A DNA stretch of 64,000 bases from the NCBI RefSeq assembly GCF_028683095.1, contig NZ_JAJUBC010000020.1:1-64000 (forward strand). The letters run 5' to 3'. Position numbers and translations under genes: made by a program. Under the pieces are notes generated by a model that saw only the letters and a list, made by a program, of their open reading frames with translations, ran no database searches and was not told where the DNA came from. Source of the stretch: Enterovibrio gelatinilyticus. Its GTDB lineage: Bacteria; Pseudomonadota; Gammaproteobacteria; Enterobacterales; Vibrionaceae. Of the stretch, positions 51,360 to 63,211 are shown one piece after another (position 1 is the stretch's first letter; each line of letters starts with the position of its first letter).

Positions 51360-51625
51360 CCCTTGTTCCTGACTTAAAACAAAAAAGTTCCCGACTAAAA
51401 ACAAGAAACTTCGCCACAGCAGCGGACCGGACACGCTGAATTTTTTCAGAGCCCGCGATCGGTGATGGCGATTCGGCAAGCGATGAACAAATGCATAAAT
51501 GATCTGCTCAAGACTAACGTCCGGTTCTTGAGCAATCTCATTCAAGATCTTTCTTAAGCGAACCGCCTGTGGGCGAATCAATTTGGATGACGTCTCCCCC
51601 GCCAAGCACGATCAAGCCTTCGGCC
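51360..51625 (-). pseudogene. Decayed aldo/keto reductase, C-terminal fragment
   Basis: On the minus strand one frame reads LRKILNEIAQEPDVSLEQIIYAFVHRLP and, after a one-base shift near 51470, another reads SPSPIAGSEKIQRV. Joined, these match the C-terminal part of YdhF-type aldo/keto reductases (the NADPH-binding GSxKIxR loop). A further shift near 51585 joins LGGGDVIQIDSP to the first part. No N-terminal barrel is left. It is a gene remnant, not a functional gene. Confidence 0.55.
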
Positions 51626-51818
51626 AAACACACAACTTCATACATCAAGTTCCATATTTCATATTTCATATTCCATCGTGTACGACACCAAAACTGATCG
51701 GATTGATTTCAATTTGGTTAGCGACAGTGTCTTTTCACAGATTATATGGTATTTACTGGTAAGTTAGCGGAAGCAGACAACATCGTTTCTTCAGCAACGG
51801 ACTGTAGGGATCACGCAA

Positions 51819-52514
51819 ATGAAAACAATTGGGTTAATCGGTGGAATGAGTTGGGAATCCACAGCGGTTTACTATCGCATGCTCAACCAAAAAACAAAGG
51901 AAGCGCTTGGCGGTCATCACTCTTCGAAAATGATTCTTAGTAGTGTTGATTTTGCTGACATTGAATCTCTCCAACGCGCTGGAGATTGGCAAGCAGCAGC
52001 AGCCATACTCGCCAATGAAGCAAAAAAGCTAGAAACTGCCGGTGCCAGCTTTATTTTGATAGGCACAAATACCATGCACAAAGTTGCTTCTGAAGTGCAA
52101 GCGGTGATCTCGATCCCTTTACTTCATATCGCCGATGCGACGGCCCAGCAGTTAAAGCATGACGGAATCAAACACGTTGGTTTACTAGGTACCCGCTTCA
52201 CCATGTCTCAGCCTTTTTACAAAGAGCGACTCAACGAGCATGGTATCGAGGTATCTGTACCACCAGAGTGGCATCAAGACATTATTCACGAGATTATTTA
52301 CCAAGAACTCTGCCAAGGGAAAATCTCTGCACATTCCCGCAAACAATATCTATCTGTGATTGATGACCTTCACAAGCAAGGCATCGAAGCGGTCATCCTT
52401 GGCTGTACAGAAATCGGCTTGCTCATTCAACAAAAACACACAGCCATTCCGCTGTATGACACCACAGAGTTACATGCCTCTGCTGCCGTTAAACTAGCGA
52501 TAAATGAAGAATAG
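51819..52514 (+). CDS. ygeA: Aspartate/glutamate racemase, YgeA type
   Basis: A 231-residue enzyme of the Asp/Glu racemase family with two similar halves. The second catalytic residue is Cys196 in VILGCTEIGLLI. The first catalytic position, Cys in classical aspartate racemases, is Thr83 in GTNTMH, the same change known in E. coli L-aspartate/glutamate-specific racemase, which works with one catalytic cysteine. GGMSWESTAVYYR near the N terminus is also typical. ATG 51819 is followed by a GNAT gene after 24 bp on the same strand, suggesting co-transcription. Confidence 0.88.
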   Translation: MKTIGLIGGMSWESTAVYYRMLNQKTKEALGGHHSSKMILSSVDFADIESLQRAGDWQAAAAILANEAKKLETAGASFILIGTNTMHKVASEVQAVISIPLLHIADATAQQLKHDGIKHVGLLGTRFTMSQPFYKERLNEHGIEVSVPPEWHQDIIHEIIYQELCQGKISAHSRKQYLSVIDDLHKQGIEAVILGCTEIGLLIQQKHTAIPLYDTTELHASAAVKLAINEE

Positions 52515-52538
52515 TCGCCCTGTAAAAGGAATAACCGA

Positions 52539-53045
52539 GTGACAATAAGATATGCGACAGCTTTAGACCTTGATGCTATCAATGCCATTTATAACCACTA
52601 TGTGTTGAACACAGCAATTACATTTGATTATGACCCTTGGTCGATACAGCGCCGACAAGCATGGTTTGAAAAACTATTAAACAGCGATGGTTATTACCAT
52701 GTACTGGTCAAAGAAGATGCACAGGGAATGATTGTAGGATTTGCTTACAACGGTGAATTTCGAGAAAAGCTCGCCTATAAAATCAGTAGTGAAATAACTA
52801 TCTACTTACATCATGAAAGACAAGCAAAAGGAATGGGCTCAGAACTCATGACTGCGCTACTGGAAAAAATGAACAGGTCCCCTATCCGACGCGCCTATTC
52901 AGTCATTACACTACCCAATCCCGCCTCTCTACGCTTGCATGAAAAATTTGGATTCAAACAAGTGGGATACCTAACAGATGTTGGCTACAAATTTGAGCAG
53001 TACTACTCAGTTGCTATTTTGGAAAAAACCACACTAGATCATTAA
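52539..53045 (+). CDS. GNAT-family N-acetyltransferase, PAT/BAR-like
   Basis: A 168-residue acetyltransferase. TIRYATALDLDAINAIYNHYVLNTAITFDYDPWS is the opening of phosphinothricin/methionine-sulfone acetyltransferase-like proteins, and HHERQAKGMGSELMTALLEKM carries the acetyl-CoA pyrophosphate loop (QxxGxG). The conserved NxxSLRLHEKFGF (NPASLRLHEKFGFKQVG) follows. It probably acetylates a small amine, perhaps an amino-acid analogue. Start is GTG at 52539 with AAAGGAA upstream; it lies just downstream of the racemase. Confidence 0.85.
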   Translation: MTIRYATALDLDAINAIYNHYVLNTAITFDYDPWSIQRRQAWFEKLLNSDGYYHVLVKEDAQGMIVGFAYNGEFREKLAYKISSEITIYLHHERQAKGMGSELMTALLEKMNRSPIRRAYSVITLPNPASLRLHEKFGFKQVGYLTDVGYKFEQYYSVAILEKTTLDH

Positions 53046-53084
53046 AATAACAACGAATTTTTGCCATACAACCCCTACTCTAAC

Positions 53085-53120
53085 AGACATGATCACACCA
53101 TTTGGTCATGTCTATTTATT
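53085..53120 (+). terminator. Probable terminator of the racemase-GNAT unit
   Basis: AGACATGA and TCATGTCT arms followed by ATTTATTTA; the T-run is interrupted. Confidence 0.6.
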
Positions 53121-53377
53121 TAGTCTCGTCAGACGCTTTCAACATCGTAAAAAGCCAAACAAACATTGAGGCTTTACCTGTCATTTCACGACTTACTCTT
53201 CAATCTATCGATGACAAGCTATGGAAATTAATACAATTAATTTATTAATGTTCAAATTCATAACGTTAACCTTGCTTTGTAGGAAAAATATCGAATTCCG
53301 TAACAAATCATGCCAGCTTTCCTACACTTAATGAGAATCAAATTTGCAACCAATGACTAAAATTTGGAGCAAACAGC
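53121..53377. other. Upstream region of the chemoreceptor gene
   Basis: AT-rich spacer with TTAATTTATTAATG near 53240; it must carry the chemoreceptor promoter. No other gene is visible. Confidence 0.4.
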
Positions 53378-55693
53378 ATGAACATCTCAACAAAAATTAA
53401 AGCTGCTTTCGTCACCGTGAGCGCCGCTGCTGTCATCATCTCTGCAGCGCTGCTCACAATCACGGCAGACAAAGCCTCCGGCGAAGCAATGGAGCATCAA
53501 ATCAAAAACCAGTTGATGTCAGCGAGAGAAGTTAAAAAATCTGAAATTGAGCGCTACTTCAACACTATCGTTAAGCAATTAACAAATCTCGCTAACTCCA
53601 CCATGACTGAAGACGCCATGCTCCAGTTTTCACAGAGTTTTCAAAGTGTAGAAACTGAAGCCGTGCTTGCCCCCAATCAAGCAGAGATCCTGAAAGGTTA
53701 CTACTCCAACGAATTTGGCAGCACCTACACCGAAACAAACGGCAAACAATCCGACGTATTACAAAATCTCGACACCATAGGTCTCAATGGAAAACTATTA
53801 CAGCAAGCATACATTGGCCTGAATGAGCACCCACTTGGAAACAAACATTTGTTGGATAAAGCCTCTGATGAAACGACTTATAGCGAGATCCACGATGTTT
53901 TTCATAGTAATTATCGAACCTTTTTAGAATCGTTTGGTTATTACGATATCTTCTTGGTGGATAACGGCGGCAATGTCGTGTATTCGGTATTCAAAGAGCT
54001 CGATTACGCCACAAATTTGATTAGCGGCCCCTACAGTAAAAGCGGTCTCGCTGATGCTTTTGTTCAGGCCAAAGATCTGGAAAAAGGGGCATTCAGTTTC
54101 GTTGATTTTGCGCCGTACTACCCTTCTTACGACAGCCCAGCTTCATTTGTAGGAACACCCGTCGTCAAAAATGGCCAAAATGTTGGTGTGCTTATCTTCC
54201 AAATGCCCATAGATAGCATTAATTCCATCATGACCTATGAAGGAAACTGGAAATTAGATGGAATGGGCGATACAGGAGAAACTTTCCTCGTAGGTCCAGA
54301 CAAATTAATACGCTCTCAATCACGTATGCTTGCTGAAAACAAAGAAACCTATCTTGATACCTTACTAAAAAGCGGCATTCCGGATACGGTCGTAGAGAGA
54401 ATTGCGTTCACCGAGTCGTCTTCGGGACAACAGATGATCAATTCCGCGCATACCAACGCAGCACTGGGTGGAGAGACCGGCTTTGTTTCTGGCGTCAATC
54501 ACGTAGGTAAAAATGTATTTGCTGCCTATCGTCCCATTTCGATACTGGGACAGGAATGGGCGCTGATTGCAGAGATTGAGACAGCAGAATCGCTCTATGA
54601 AGTGCATCAACTGCAAGGCACCTTACACCAACTCGCCATCGCAATCGGCGGTGTATTGATTCTAGGCTCTTTGGTTCTCGCATGGTTTGTCGCTGGAAGC
54701 ATCAGTAAACCGATAACGGCGCTCACAAAACGTATTTCTCACATTGCGAAAGAACATGATTTGACCCTACGATTGAACGCCTCGGGGAAAGACGAGATTG
54801 CTGAACTTTCAAAATCGATGAACATCATGCTTGAAGATTTTATGAACGTCATTCAAGGTGCTAATACTACGGTAAAATCACTTGGTACTGCATCGAAAAA
54901 CATTCAAAGCAATATTGACTCCATGCGAAATGAAGTCGACCAGCAGGCAACAAACTCAAATCAGGTAGCAACAGCCGCCACCGAAATGAGTGCGTCAATC
55001 AATGAAGTCGCTGGTTATGCAAACAATGCATCGGAGTCATCAGAAACTGTCGTGCAGTCTATCCGCCAAAGCGCCGATGTCGGTCAGCAACTCGTCGGCG
55101 AAATTTCGCAACTTTCCACTCGAATGGGAGACGCCACTGAGTCTATGCAGCAATTATCTGCTGAGAGTGATTCGATCGGTACTGTCCTTGATGTTATTCA
55201 GGGAATTGCAGAACAAACTAACCTTCTTGCCCTAAACGCTGCCATAGAGGCGGCTCGTGCTGGCGAACAAGGCCGTGGATTTGCAGTCGTCGCCGATGAA
55301 GTGAGATCTCTAGCCATCCGAACCCAAACCTCAACAGAAGAAATCCGGGCGAAAGTTGAATCGCTTCAAGCGGAAACGAAGAAAGTTGTTAGCGGTATCA
55401 GTGGCGCTAACCAATTCGTGGCGAGCAGTGTGGGTAATTGCGATAAAAACAATGACATGCTCGAAGAAATCGCCCAAATGATGACGGCAATAAATGACAT
55501 GAACGCACAAATAGCCACTGCAACAAATGAGCAATCATCGGTGACCGAAGAGATCACGATGAATGTGAATAACATAGCGCGTTCAGCAAACTCTGTGTCC
55601 GAGCGTGCGCACGACACGACGGATACGGCACATAGTATTGATGAGCAAGCGACTAAGCTTACTCATCAAATTGGCATGTTTAAAATTTCTTGA
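53378..55693 (+). CDS. Methyl-accepting chemotaxis protein
   Basis: A 771-residue transmembrane chemoreceptor. TM1 is near residues 8-28, a long periplasmic sensor (about 30-410) follows with dCache-like features (SFGYYDIFLVDNGGNVVYSV, GDTGETFLVGPDKLIRSQSR, VFAAYRPISILGQEWALIAE), TM2 near 417-440, HAMP, and a cytoplasmic coiled coil with the signalling tip EQTNLLALNAAIEAARAGE then GRGFAVVADEVRSLA. The ligand is not deducible. GGAG lies 11 bp before the ATG. A terminator follows at 55735. Confidence 0.93.
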   Translation: MNISTKIKAAFVTVSAAAVIISAALLTITADKASGEAMEHQIKNQLMSAREVKKSEIERYFNTIVKQLTNLANSTMTEDAMLQFSQSFQSVETEAVLAPNQAEILKGYYSNEFGSTYTETNGKQSDVLQNLDTIGLNGKLLQQAYIGLNEHPLGNKHLLDKASDETTYSEIHDVFHSNYRTFLESFGYYDIFLVDNGGNVVYSVFKELDYATNLISGPYSKSGLADAFVQAKDLEKGAFSFVDFAPYYPSYDSPASFVGTPVVKNGQNVGVLIFQMPIDSINSIMTYEGNWKLDGMGDTGETFLVGPDKLIRSQSRMLAENKETYLDTLLKSGIPDTVVERIAFTESSSGQQMINSAHTNAALGGETGFVSGVNHVGKNVFAAYRPISILGQEWALIAEIETAESLYEVHQLQGTLHQLAIAIGGVLILGSLVLAWFVAGSISKPITALTKRISHIAKEHDLTLRLNASGKDEIAELSKSMNIMLEDFMNVIQGANTTVKSLGTASKNIQSNIDSMRNEVDQQATNSNQVATAATEMSASINEVAGYANNASESSETVVQSIRQSADVGQQLVGEISQLSTRMGDATESMQQLSAESDSIGTVLDVIQGIAEQTNLLALNAAIEAARAGEQGRGFAVVADEVRSLAIRTQTSTEEIRAKVESLQAETKKVVSGISGANQFVASSVGNCDKNNDMLEEIAQMMTAINDMNAQIATATNEQSSVTEEITMNVNNIARSANSVSERAHDTTDTAHSIDEQATKLTHQIGMFKIS

Positions 55694-55734
55694 GTGCGTT
55701 TTAAAAATGACCAAAGCCCACTGATCATTAAGAA

Positions 55735-55764
55735 TAAAAAATGCCAGCAATGCTGGCATTTTTG
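55735..55764. terminator. Bidirectional terminator between chemoreceptor gene and mukB
   Basis: ATGCCAGCA and TGCTGGCAT arms with flanking A- and T-runs. Confidence 0.88.
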
Positions 55765-55791
55765 TCTTTGCTATTTAGGTACTATCGAGTG

Positions 55792-58700
55792 TTACTCGAC
55801 GGTCGCTTCTAAAGGCATTTGATTCGATATGCTTGGCTGTGACACCTCACCAAAACCGCGCAAACCAACAACATGCACATGTTCTTTATCGTTAAAGATC
55901 TTACGCACAAGCTTATAGGTTGTTCCCTGTTCTGGGCTGATGTTCTCTGGTGCTGCGATAAGAAGCTGCATATCTAGACGATGACAAAGCTCGAACAAGG
56001 TCGAAATCGACTTCGCATCCAAACGTGCAGCCTCATCTAAGAACAACAAACGACAAGGGATAACGTCTTTACCTCGAAGGCGGCGTGATTCCTCTTCCCA
56101 GCTCTGAACGACCATCAACAAGATAGCTTGACCTGTACCGATCGCTTCACCCGTCGACAGCGCACCAGATTCAGCACGTAACCAACCGTCTGTACCACGG
56201 TTAACTTCGATGCCCAACTCAAGATAATTGCGGTAATCCAGAAGCTCTTCGCCCAAAATTTGTGGTGAACGTTGGCCCATATCGATGTGTGGGTTCAAAC
56301 GTTGGAACAATTTCGCCATCGCTTCAGAAAAGGTCAGTCGATTGTTACCAAACAAATCTTGATGTTGTTCGGCATTTTCCGCCAAGCCAGCAAGAAGTTG
56401 CGCGTGCGTCTCGCGAATAGACACATTCAGACGAACGCCTTTCACCTGGCCAAAGCCAATATTCGACAAGCCTTGGTTCAAGACGCGAATACGGTTTTGC
56501 TCACGCTGGATCGTTTTGCGAATAATATTCGCAACCGACTCAGAGCTAATCGCCAAACGTTTCTCACGCTGCGTCAGTTCTTCCGTCAAACGACCCAGTT
56601 CAACTTCCATCTCTTCGATAGCTTCTACTGGGTCATCCGTGCGAATAATGTCGTGGCGAATACGTTCACGAAGGTGCTGGTACACCGCGACATAGAACAA
56701 CACTTTGCGTTCTGGACGCGCCATGTCTTCTGACGAACGCAGTGCGTCACGAAGCGTTTCGTTGTCTGCAACAGCAAGACGCAATGCACCCAAGGATTTA
56801 TCAGACAATGAACGTAATTCATCCGCCGACATGTACGCCATTTCACGACGGTTAAGCTGCTTCTCAACACCACTATTACGTGCGATTTTGAGGACTTCAA
56901 CCCAACCCGCTTTCGCATTTACAACAAAGGTACGCAAGTCAGCATATTCTTTGCTCACTTTTTTCAGTGTTTTGAGCAGCGACTTCATCTCAAGCTCAAC
57001 CGAAGTTAAGCCTTTCTCTAGTTCGCTCTTACGCTGACGAGATTGGGACAGCTGTGCATTCAACTCATCGCGACGAATACGTGAACGTTCTTCGGCTTCC
57101 ACATCAGCGCGAACACCCAACTCCGTCAGTTCACGCTTAAACTCAGCGACGGTTTCTTGCTTCGCTTGGTGCGAACTTTTCAAAGACGCCAGCAATTGGT
57201 TGTACTGGTTCACCTGATCGCGAACTTGCTTAACGTGTTCACGAGAACGCGTACGTGCACGTTCAGCATCAACCAGTTTGGTTTTTAGCTGTTCGTTTAA
57301 CTCACTGCTCTTATCAAGTAATGCCACCGCATCTTGATAACCAAAATGGTGACGACGCTCAACAAGATCTGACAGCGCAAACAATTTCTTCTTAAGAAAC
57401 TGCAAGGACTCATCAGCGTGAACATAAGCATCATTCAATGCATCAAACTGCTCTGGGTCGGCATCAAGCGTGGACAGGAGTGGCTCTAGCTCCGCCAATG
57501 TCTTGCTGTGCTCACGGGTGAAATGGCGAGCTTCATCAGCTTGTGCCAAACGTGCCTGAACTTCTTCTAAGCGTGCTTCCACCGCGTCATCTTCGAGTGC
57601 ATTCACCACATGTTGAAGCTTGTTCAGCAACGCAATGGCTTCTTTTGCACCCGTCAGTTGGCTGCGAATTTGCTGCTCGTTGTCACGCAATTGACCTAAC
57701 TGACGCTGAACTTGATTACGCTGCTCACGCAATACTTTCAATGCCGCTTCTGGATCTTCATTGAACGCAACGTTCATATGATGCGAAACGAACTGGTTAA
57801 AACTCTGAGTTAGACGCTGAAGCTTCTGAGCATCAAACGACGCTTTGGCGTAGTCTTCAACCAGCTCTTCACGCTTTTCACGCAACACTTCAAGGCGATG
57901 CTCACGCGCCGCTCGACCAAACAATGGGACTTTAGGGAAACGCGAATAGCGAAGCTGACGATCATTAAGGTGAACGCAAACCGCGCCTTCCATTTCATCA
58001 GCATCGAATACACTGTCATCAAAGCCATCTGTATCGCCTTCGATAACGTAAAGATCGTCAGGGCAATCCTCAATATCAACCAGTTTTTCTTTAATGCCTT
58101 TAAGATCAGGAACCACAATGGCGTGGCGAGCTGGGCCGTACAATGCTGAAAAGTACGGTGCATCTTCCATCGTGATGTCATCGTAAATTTCTGAAAGCAG
58201 TGTGCCACCTAAGGTGTCAGCCAGTGATTGCAAGCGTGCATCGCCGCTACCGCCAGGCTGAGCCAAACGTTCAATTTCCGCTTCAAGCGTTTGTTTTTCG
58301 ACGGCCAGCTTGTCACGGGTATCCAGTGTTTGACGTTCTCTCACCATCGCTTTTTGCATGGTGTCGAGAACCGCTTGGTTGTCGTAAAGACTTTCTTCGG
58401 TTTGGTCTGACAGTTTTTCTAGCGCTTCTTGTGCCGCAATCCATGCAGGAGCAACGTTTTCAAACGCCGTCACTTTGGCATTGATGTCATTTTCACTGCG
58501 CTGCAGTTCGCGGAGTTTGTCAGCTTGTTCGCCAACCGCATCTTCCGCCGACTCGAGACGTGCTTGCTGACGTGCCATTTCAAGCTCGGTCAGTTCTTCA
58601 GACTCAACCGCCGTGTTGAATTGACGCTGGTATTGCTCTGAAAGCGTTTTGGCTTGCTGATAGCTGCGTAGCTGACGCTCAAGGTCACGATGCTGTGCGG

Positions 58701-60255
58701 TGAGTTGGTCACTATTATTTGCCAAATTGGCAAACTCACGGCCTTTTGCAATCACTTCACGTGCTTTTGTTGACGCATCTTCACGAGAAACTTCACCAAC
58801 GATCTGACGCACTAATTGCAAGCCACGTTCAAATTGTTTTGCCGCGGCAGACGACAAATCCAACTTGTGCTTCAGGCTCAGAAGTTGCGCGGTTTGCGCT
58901 TCTTCATCACCTTTCAGCGCATTCAGCATGTCTGCAGCATTATGATGCTCAAGATCATCATTACCCGTTATCCCTTGCGCTTTTTCTAACGCTTTAACGG
59001 CCTGTTGATACTGAAGCGCTCGAGTTTGCTGCATATCCAGCGCTTGCTGGTAATCCGCCAGTTGGGTTTTGAGGCTATCAACTTCTTCTTCGTTGAGGTG
59101 CGCTTGCTCCTCCGAGATCGCAAGTTGTTCAGTGGCTTCTTCAACCACCATCATTTGCTCTTCGAGGCGTACGGCTAACTCTTCCAAATCGTCTTGGTAG
59201 CGCTCCACTTTCTCTTGCTGGCGAACCGCGGTTTGCACTAATTGAAGGTGGTCTGAAGCCGCTTGGTAATCTTGTTCTAGATGAGCTTGTCCATCGGTCA
59301 GCACATCCAGTTCATCGGTCATGCGACCAAACGTACCTTGGAAATCACTTAGCTGGCGACGAGAACCCAGCAACTCGCCACGTCGTTGCAATGCCAGTTC
59401 AAGCTTCTTGCGACGCTCATTGGCATGGCGCATGTAGTCAGACGCAACGTAGTTGGTCGATTCAGTGATCAAGTGCTTGAACAAATCACGGTCACGCTGT
59501 GTCAGCTTGATCGCTTCTAGCGTCATACGGTTTTCGCGAAGTGCCACTTCCATGTCTTGGAAGGCTTTCTTCACACCACCGTTTTGCGGCAGCAAGTAAT
59601 CGCGCAGTGACTTGGTGATCGCACTTGAAATGCCACCGTAGAGCGAGGCTTCAATCAAACGATAGAACTTCGAACGATCCGTTTGATTACGCAGTTTCTT
59701 AGGCAACGCACCTAACTCAAACATTTGCGCATGGTAATCGGTGACAGAAGTAAACGCTTTAAAATGTGCCGTTTCGTGCTCACCTAGCGCGTCTTTCACG
59801 TCATTAAGCTGACGAACACGCACTTGGTTGGCAGACACGCTTTCAATCAAAATATCGGTTGGTTTAACGTGTGAAGGCAGACCTTGAATAATGAAAGGCT
59901 TGATGTCGACTTTCTTATCACGCCCCGCCACTTGCTGAAGGCGCACGCCGAACAAAATACGTTGGTTACGGGAGTTCACCACATCAAGCGCGGCATAACA
60001 CGCGCCCGGCTTCAGTTTTCCGTGAAGGCCTTTATCACGTGATGCTGTTGAACTGCCCGCTTCGGTGGTATTACGAAAATGCAGCAAGCTTTGATCGGGG
60101 ATCAAAGCTGTAATAAACGCCGCCATCGTGGTCGATTTACCCGCACCGTTACCGCCAGATAAGGTGGTAACTAGGTTATCGATATCAAAGGTGCGAGCAA
60201 AAAAGCCGTTCCAGTTAACCATGGTCAGCGATTGGTATTTACCGCGTTGGATCAT
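55792..60255 (-). CDS. mukB: Chromosome condensin subunit MukB
   Basis: A 1487-residue SMC-like ATPase that loads on DNA with MukE and MukF and organises and segregates the chromosome. Walker A is [10 protein letters not shown] near residues 34-43. Two long coiled-coil arms (about 300-650 and 850-1120) flank a central hinge ([19 protein letters not shown]). The ABC signature-like [12 protein letters not shown] and Walker [13 protein letters not shown] lie near the C terminus. The length matches E. coli MukB (1486). The ATG overlaps the mukE stop as ATGA, so translation is coupled. Confidence 0.97.
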   Translation of the reverse strand: MIQRGKYQSLTMVNWNGFFARTFDIDNLVTTLSGGNGAGKSTTMAAFITALIPDQSLLHFRNTTEAGSSTASRDKGLHGKLKPGACYAALDVVNSRNQRILFGVRLQQVAGRDKKVDIKPFIIQGLPSHVKPTDILIESVSANQVRVRQLNDVKDALGEHETAHFKAFTSVTDYHAQMFELGALPKKLRNQTDRSKFYRLIEASLYGGISSAITKSLRDYLLPQNGGVKKAFQDMEVALRENRMTLEAIKLTQRDRDLFKHLITESTNYVASDYMRHANERRKKLELALQRRGELLGSRRQLSDFQGTFGRMTDELDVLTDGQAHLEQDYQAASDHLQLVQTAVRQQEKVERYQDDLEELAVRLEEQMMVVEEATEQLAISEEQAHLNEEEVDSLKTQLADYQQALDMQQTRALQYQQAVKALEKAQGITGNDDLEHHNAADMLNALKGDEEAQTAQLLSLKHKLDLSSAAAKQFERGLQLVRQIVGEVSREDASTKAREVIAKGREFANLANNSDQLTAQHRDLERQLRSYQQAKTLSEQYQRQFNTAVESEELTELEMARQQARLESAEDAVGEQADKLRELQRSENDINAKVTAFENVAPAWIAAQEALEKLSDQTEESLYDNQAVLDTMQKAMVRERQTLDTRDKLAVEKQTLEAEIERLAQPGGSGDARLQSLADTLGGTLLSEIYDDITMEDAPYFSALYGPARHAIVVPDLKGIKEKLVDIEDCPDDLYVIEGDTDGFDDSVFDADEMEGAVCVHLNDRQLRYSRFPKVPLFGRAAREHRLEVLREKREELVEDYAKASFDAQKLQRLTQSFNQFVSHHMNVAFNEDPEAALKVLREQRNQVQRQLGQLRDNEQQIRSQLTGAKEAIALLNKLQHVVNALEDDAVEARLEEVQARLAQADEARHFTREHSKTLAELEPLLSTLDADPEQFDALNDAYVHADESLQFLKKKLFALSDLVERRHHFGYQDAVALLDKSSELNEQLKTKLVDAERARTRSREHVKQVRDQVNQYNQLLASLKSSHQAKQETVAEFKRELTELGVRADVEAEERSRIRRDELNAQLSQSRQRKSELEKGLTSVELEMKSLLKTLKKVSKEYADLRTFVVNAKAGWVEVLKIARNSGVEKQLNRREMAYMSADELRSLSDKSLGALRLAVADNETLRDALRSSEDMARPERKVLFYVAVYQHLRERIRHDIIRTDDPVEAIEEMEVELGRLTEELTQREKRLAISSESVANIIRKTIQREQNRIRVLNQGLSNIGFGQVKGVRLNVSIRETHAQLLAGLAENAEQHQDLFGNNRLTFSEAMAKLFQRLNPHIDMGQRSPQILGEELLDYRNYLELGIEVNRGTDGWLRAESGALSTGEAIGTGQAILLMVVQSWEEESRRLRGKDVIPCRLLFLDEAARLDAKSISTLFELCHRLDMQLLIAAPENISPEQGTTYKLVRKIFNDKEHVHVVGLRGFGEVSQPSISNQMPLEATVE

Positions 60256-60986
60256 GCCTGAGCCTCCTGATCGTCGTTGCTTAACGCGTCGATTTCTAAT
60301 TCATCGCTCTCGTCGTTACTCAATAGACTTGATTGCGCATGCTCTTGTGTATGAACAACCGCTTCACCATCACGAATCAAACGCAATTGCGCTTCACGCA
60401 TATCGTCACCCACTCGAACATCCGCACCAAAGCGGAACGTGGCTTCGCTAACGCGGAATTTTCCGTTATCTCCGATTGGGACAATCATGCCCAATCGGCG
60501 AAGACGACGAAGTGATGTTTTCACTTTGTCATACAGTTTTTCACGATCAAGATCAGAGCCGCTGGCACGTAAGGTCACCAGCTTCATCAGCTTCTTCTCA
60601 TCCGCTAGAGTCAAGAGCTCGTCAAACAGCTCTTGGGTATTAAAAATACCTTCTTGAGCCAATCGCTCTGGGCTTAGGTAGAGGAAACACAGTACCTTAC
60701 CCACCAGCATATCGAGCTCTGACAATACACTGCGACCGATCAACGATGTGGAGCGTGGACGCAGATAGAAAAAGCCTTCCGGCGCTCGCACTAGCTCAGC
60801 ATGGTAGCGCTGATAGAAATGCTGTAGTGGCGTTTCAAATTCAATCAGATAAGCGTGGTTATCCAAATCTTCGCTGGCAATATGGCGGCCAGCACGCAGC
60901 GTGCTATCCAGTGTTGGAAACAAAGGGTTAGCTATCGCTTTTGCCAATTCCTCTGGCATAAGTTCTTCAATATTTATCGATGACAT
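60252..60986 (-). CDS. mukE: Condensin accessory subunit MukE
   Basis: A 244-residue winged-helix protein of the MukBEF complex. [30 protein letters not shown] and [27 protein letters not shown] followed by [14 protein letters not shown] are conserved. It binds the middle of MukF and stimulates MukB release and loading cycles. The C-terminal 30 residues are acidic. I take ATG 60986; the frame reaches to 61043 and overlaps mukF. The gene overlaps mukF by 20 bp and mukB by 4 bp. Confidence 0.95.
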   Translation of the reverse strand: MSSINIEELMPEELAKAIANPLFPTLDSTLRAGRHIASEDLDNHAYLIEFETPLQHFYQRYHAELVRAPEGFFYLRPRSTSLIGRSVLSELDMLVGKVLCFLYLSPERLAQEGIFNTQELFDELLTLADEKKLMKLVTLRASGSDLDREKLYDKVKTSLRRLRRLGMIVPIGDNGKFRVSEATFRFGADVRVGDDMREAQLRLIRDGEAVVHTQEHAQSSLLSNDESDELEIDALSNDDQEAQA

Positions 60987-62289
60987 TCGCTTGTACCTTG
61001 GCTCCGTATTCGTTAATTGCCTGCCAATCCGGTTGGATCGCATTGAGATCTGATTGTGAATAACCTAGGCGTACCGCCTGATTAATCACTATCCGAGCCA
61101 AATCAAAATGGCGAGCTTGTGGGTGTTGAGCCAGATAGTTTTTCAAAACAACGCCCAAATCGATGCCCTCGCCCGTTGTTCGATGACGAGACAGCATGTC
61201 AGCGATTTGATCGCCCAATTGGTCGGTAACCAGTGTGAGTTCTTCAAATTCGACTTCCGCAGGCATTTCGCCAGTCACTTCGTCATCACGAAGCACCAAG
61301 GCTTCATCACGCATATCACGAAGACGTTCGGCATCTGAAAAAGTCAGGAACCACGGGTTATCAAAATATTCTGTCACCGATTGACGTAAACGCTGGCTAA
61401 ATGCACGGTTCTTGTCCATGTCGATGGCATTACGAATAAATTTATGTACGTGACGGTCGTAACCAATCCACAGGTCTATCGCTTGTTGACCCCAGTTGAC
61501 GATGCGGTCGAGTTTCATTTGCAAGTTGTAGATCATGGCATCAACGAAATCGAGATCGTCTCGACCCTGAACTTGTTCCTGAATATTAAATAGCTGTGTT
61601 TGCAGTTGGTCACCTGCAGACTGCAACGTATCTTGCAGTTCGCGCAGCGTACTGGATGTTTCGTTTAACAGTTGCTCACAGTTAGCAATCGCTGCTTGCC
61701 AATCTTGGTTTAACAGCGCAGCAATGTCTTCTTTGACCTTTTGCTGTTGTTCATCCATGGTGCGTTGGTTCAAATCGATGCGATCGAAAATTTCTGCCAC
61801 AGAATACTTAAGTACGCCGTAAACATTTTTACGCCAAAAGTCAGCATCGCCATCTTCTGACGCTGCTGACAAAGCTTTATCAATCTCATCTGCCACCATG
61901 GAAAGCTGAATAGACAGCTTCAATGAGCTGTATTCACGGTGACGTGCATAGTAATCGCTGATACCCAGCGCAAGCGGTGTAAGACGATAGATGCTCGCAC
62001 CCTCTGTCAGTTCGCTGGTAAAGCGACTCAACAGGCGGCTACGCACCAAATCGTTAATGGCATTGTTTGCGCGAAACGCGATGGTCTCGCTAGCTTGATC
62101 GAATTGGTCACTCACAATGCGGAACGCATCGACAAGTTCCCCTTCCCCTAGCTCCTCCTCATAACGCTCGCTGCTGAGTACTGCAACGGCAAGGAGAAAT
62201 GCCAGCCGTTCCGGCGGCAGATTGAGAGAGAAGTCATTCTGTTTCACCCAACCGACCAACTCAGGAACAGTCTGAGAGAATTCGCTCAT
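60967..62289 (-). CDS. mukF: Condensin kleisin subunit MukF
   Basis: A 440-residue kleisin equivalent. The opening [35 protein letters not shown] is nearly the E. coli MukF text and forms the N-terminal winged helix and dimer part. The central helical region ([20 protein letters not shown] to [24 protein letters not shown]) follows, and the C-terminal winged helix ends [15 protein letters not shown], which contacts MukB heads. AAGGATTACGG precedes the ATG. The gene follows cmoM by 26 bp in the same operon. Confidence 0.97.
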   Translation of the reverse strand: MSEFSQTVPELVGWVKQNDFSLNLPPERLAFLLAVAVLSSERYEEELGEGELVDAFRIVSDQFDQASETIAFRANNAINDLVRSRLLSRFTSELTEGASIYRLTPLALGISDYYARHREYSSLKLSIQLSMVADEIDKALSAASEDGDADFWRKNVYGVLKYSVAEIFDRIDLNQRTMDEQQQKVKEDIAALLNQDWQAAIANCEQLLNETSSTLRELQDTLQSAGDQLQTQLFNIQEQVQGRDDLDFVDAMIYNLQMKLDRIVNWGQQAIDLWIGYDRHVHKFIRNAIDMDKNRAFSQRLRQSVTEYFDNPWFLTFSDAERLRDMRDEALVLRDDEVTGEMPAEVEFEELTLVTDQLGDQIADMLSRHRTTGEGIDLGVVLKNYLAQHPQARHFDLARIVINQAVRLGYSQSDLNAIQPDWQAINEYGAKVQANVIDKY

Positions 62290-62315
62290 CCGTAATCCTT
62301 GTTGTCTATTTCTAA

Positions 62316-63098
62316 TTATTTATCGAGAGGTCTTTGCGCCCACACATGAATGTAGCGCCCTAACGATATAAAAGGTTCTTGGCGGCAAAGCTTTTGCTCC
62401 ATCGCCACAACCTGTTCAAAGGTATATTCGCCCATTCTTGTGTCTTTCATGTAGTCATGGAATGTACGTACACCACTTTTTCCCAAAATATTAAAGCCAG
62501 CCTCTTCGATCCACTGATAAACGTCTTCAGGTGGAAGGCCTTTTTGAGGCTGAAGCTTAAAGCGCTTTCTATGCGGCATACCCTCTTCAACATGGGTAAG
62601 GTTGCCGCATATTAAATTTTTAAACAGCAAACCATTTTGGTTGTAGAACATCACTGACGCAATGCCACCAGGCTTTACTTGCGAAAGAATGACATTCAAA
62701 GCTTCTCGCGGATCCGCTAGCCACTCCATCACCGCATGAAAAAGCACCAAATCAGTTTGCTTATCCACATGCTGTGCAATTTCCTGCACGGGTGCATGAA
62801 CAAAGCGATATTGAGGAAGCAACCCCGCCGCTTCGATATCTTTTTCCGCCAACTCGAGCATCTGTGAAGAAAGATCGCACAAAGTGACGTGATGACCACG
62901 GTTGGCAATTTGCTGCGAAAGCTGCGCTAAGCCGCCTCCAGCGTCCAAAATATCCAGTGGTTTAGACTCACCCAGTTGTCCCAAAATTGATTCGAGATCT
63001 TGCCAAACAACGGCTTGGCGGATTTCTCCTTTGCCCGAGCCGTAAATGTTTTTAACAAATTTGTGGGCAATGTCGTCGAAATTTCTATCCTCTGTCAC
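62316..63098 (-). CDS. cmoM: tRNA 5-carboxymethoxyuridine methyltransferase CmoM
   Basis: A 260-residue SAM-dependent methyltransferase. The SAM-binding motif is [22 protein letters not shown] with the following acidic strand VTLCDLS. The opening [31 protein letters not shown] is characteristic of CmoM (older name SmtA), which methylates 5-carboxymethoxyuridine at the wobble position of some tRNAs. It is the first gene of the operon with mukFEB, as in E. coli. The intergenic space to the divergent elyC holds the operon promoter. Confidence 0.93.
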   Translation of the reverse strand: MTEDRNFDDIAHKFVKNIYGSGKGEIRQAVVWQDLESILGQLGESKPLDILDAGGGLAQLSQQIANRGHHVTLCDLSSQMLELAEKDIEAAGLLPQYRFVHAPVQEIAQHVDKQTDLVLFHAVMEWLADPREALNVILSQVKPGGIASVMFYNQNGLLFKNLICGNLTHVEEGMPHRKRFKLQPQKGLPPEDVYQWIEEAGFNILGKSGVRTFHDYMKDTRMGEYTFEQVVAMEQKLCRQEPFISLGRYIHVWAQRPLDK

Positions 63099-63211
63099 AG
63101 TGCCTTCGTTATCATATTCTACTGAAGGGGCTATTTTCGCATAAGACTGCCGTTAATAAAGGTTTGTTGTACTTATTGGCCCCTGTTTGACTATATTTCG
63201 GGCGACATTTC

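Noticed and set aside
55800-60250. Many plus-strand open frames opposite mukB, including one of 153 codons at 56272
   Set aside because: They are shadows of the strongly coded MukB coiled coil and lack ribosome sites and family resemblance.
61043-61043. Upstream start for MukE at 61043
   Set aside because: The extra 19 residues overlap the mukF coding end and have no counterpart in MukE; the ATG at 60986 fits the family.
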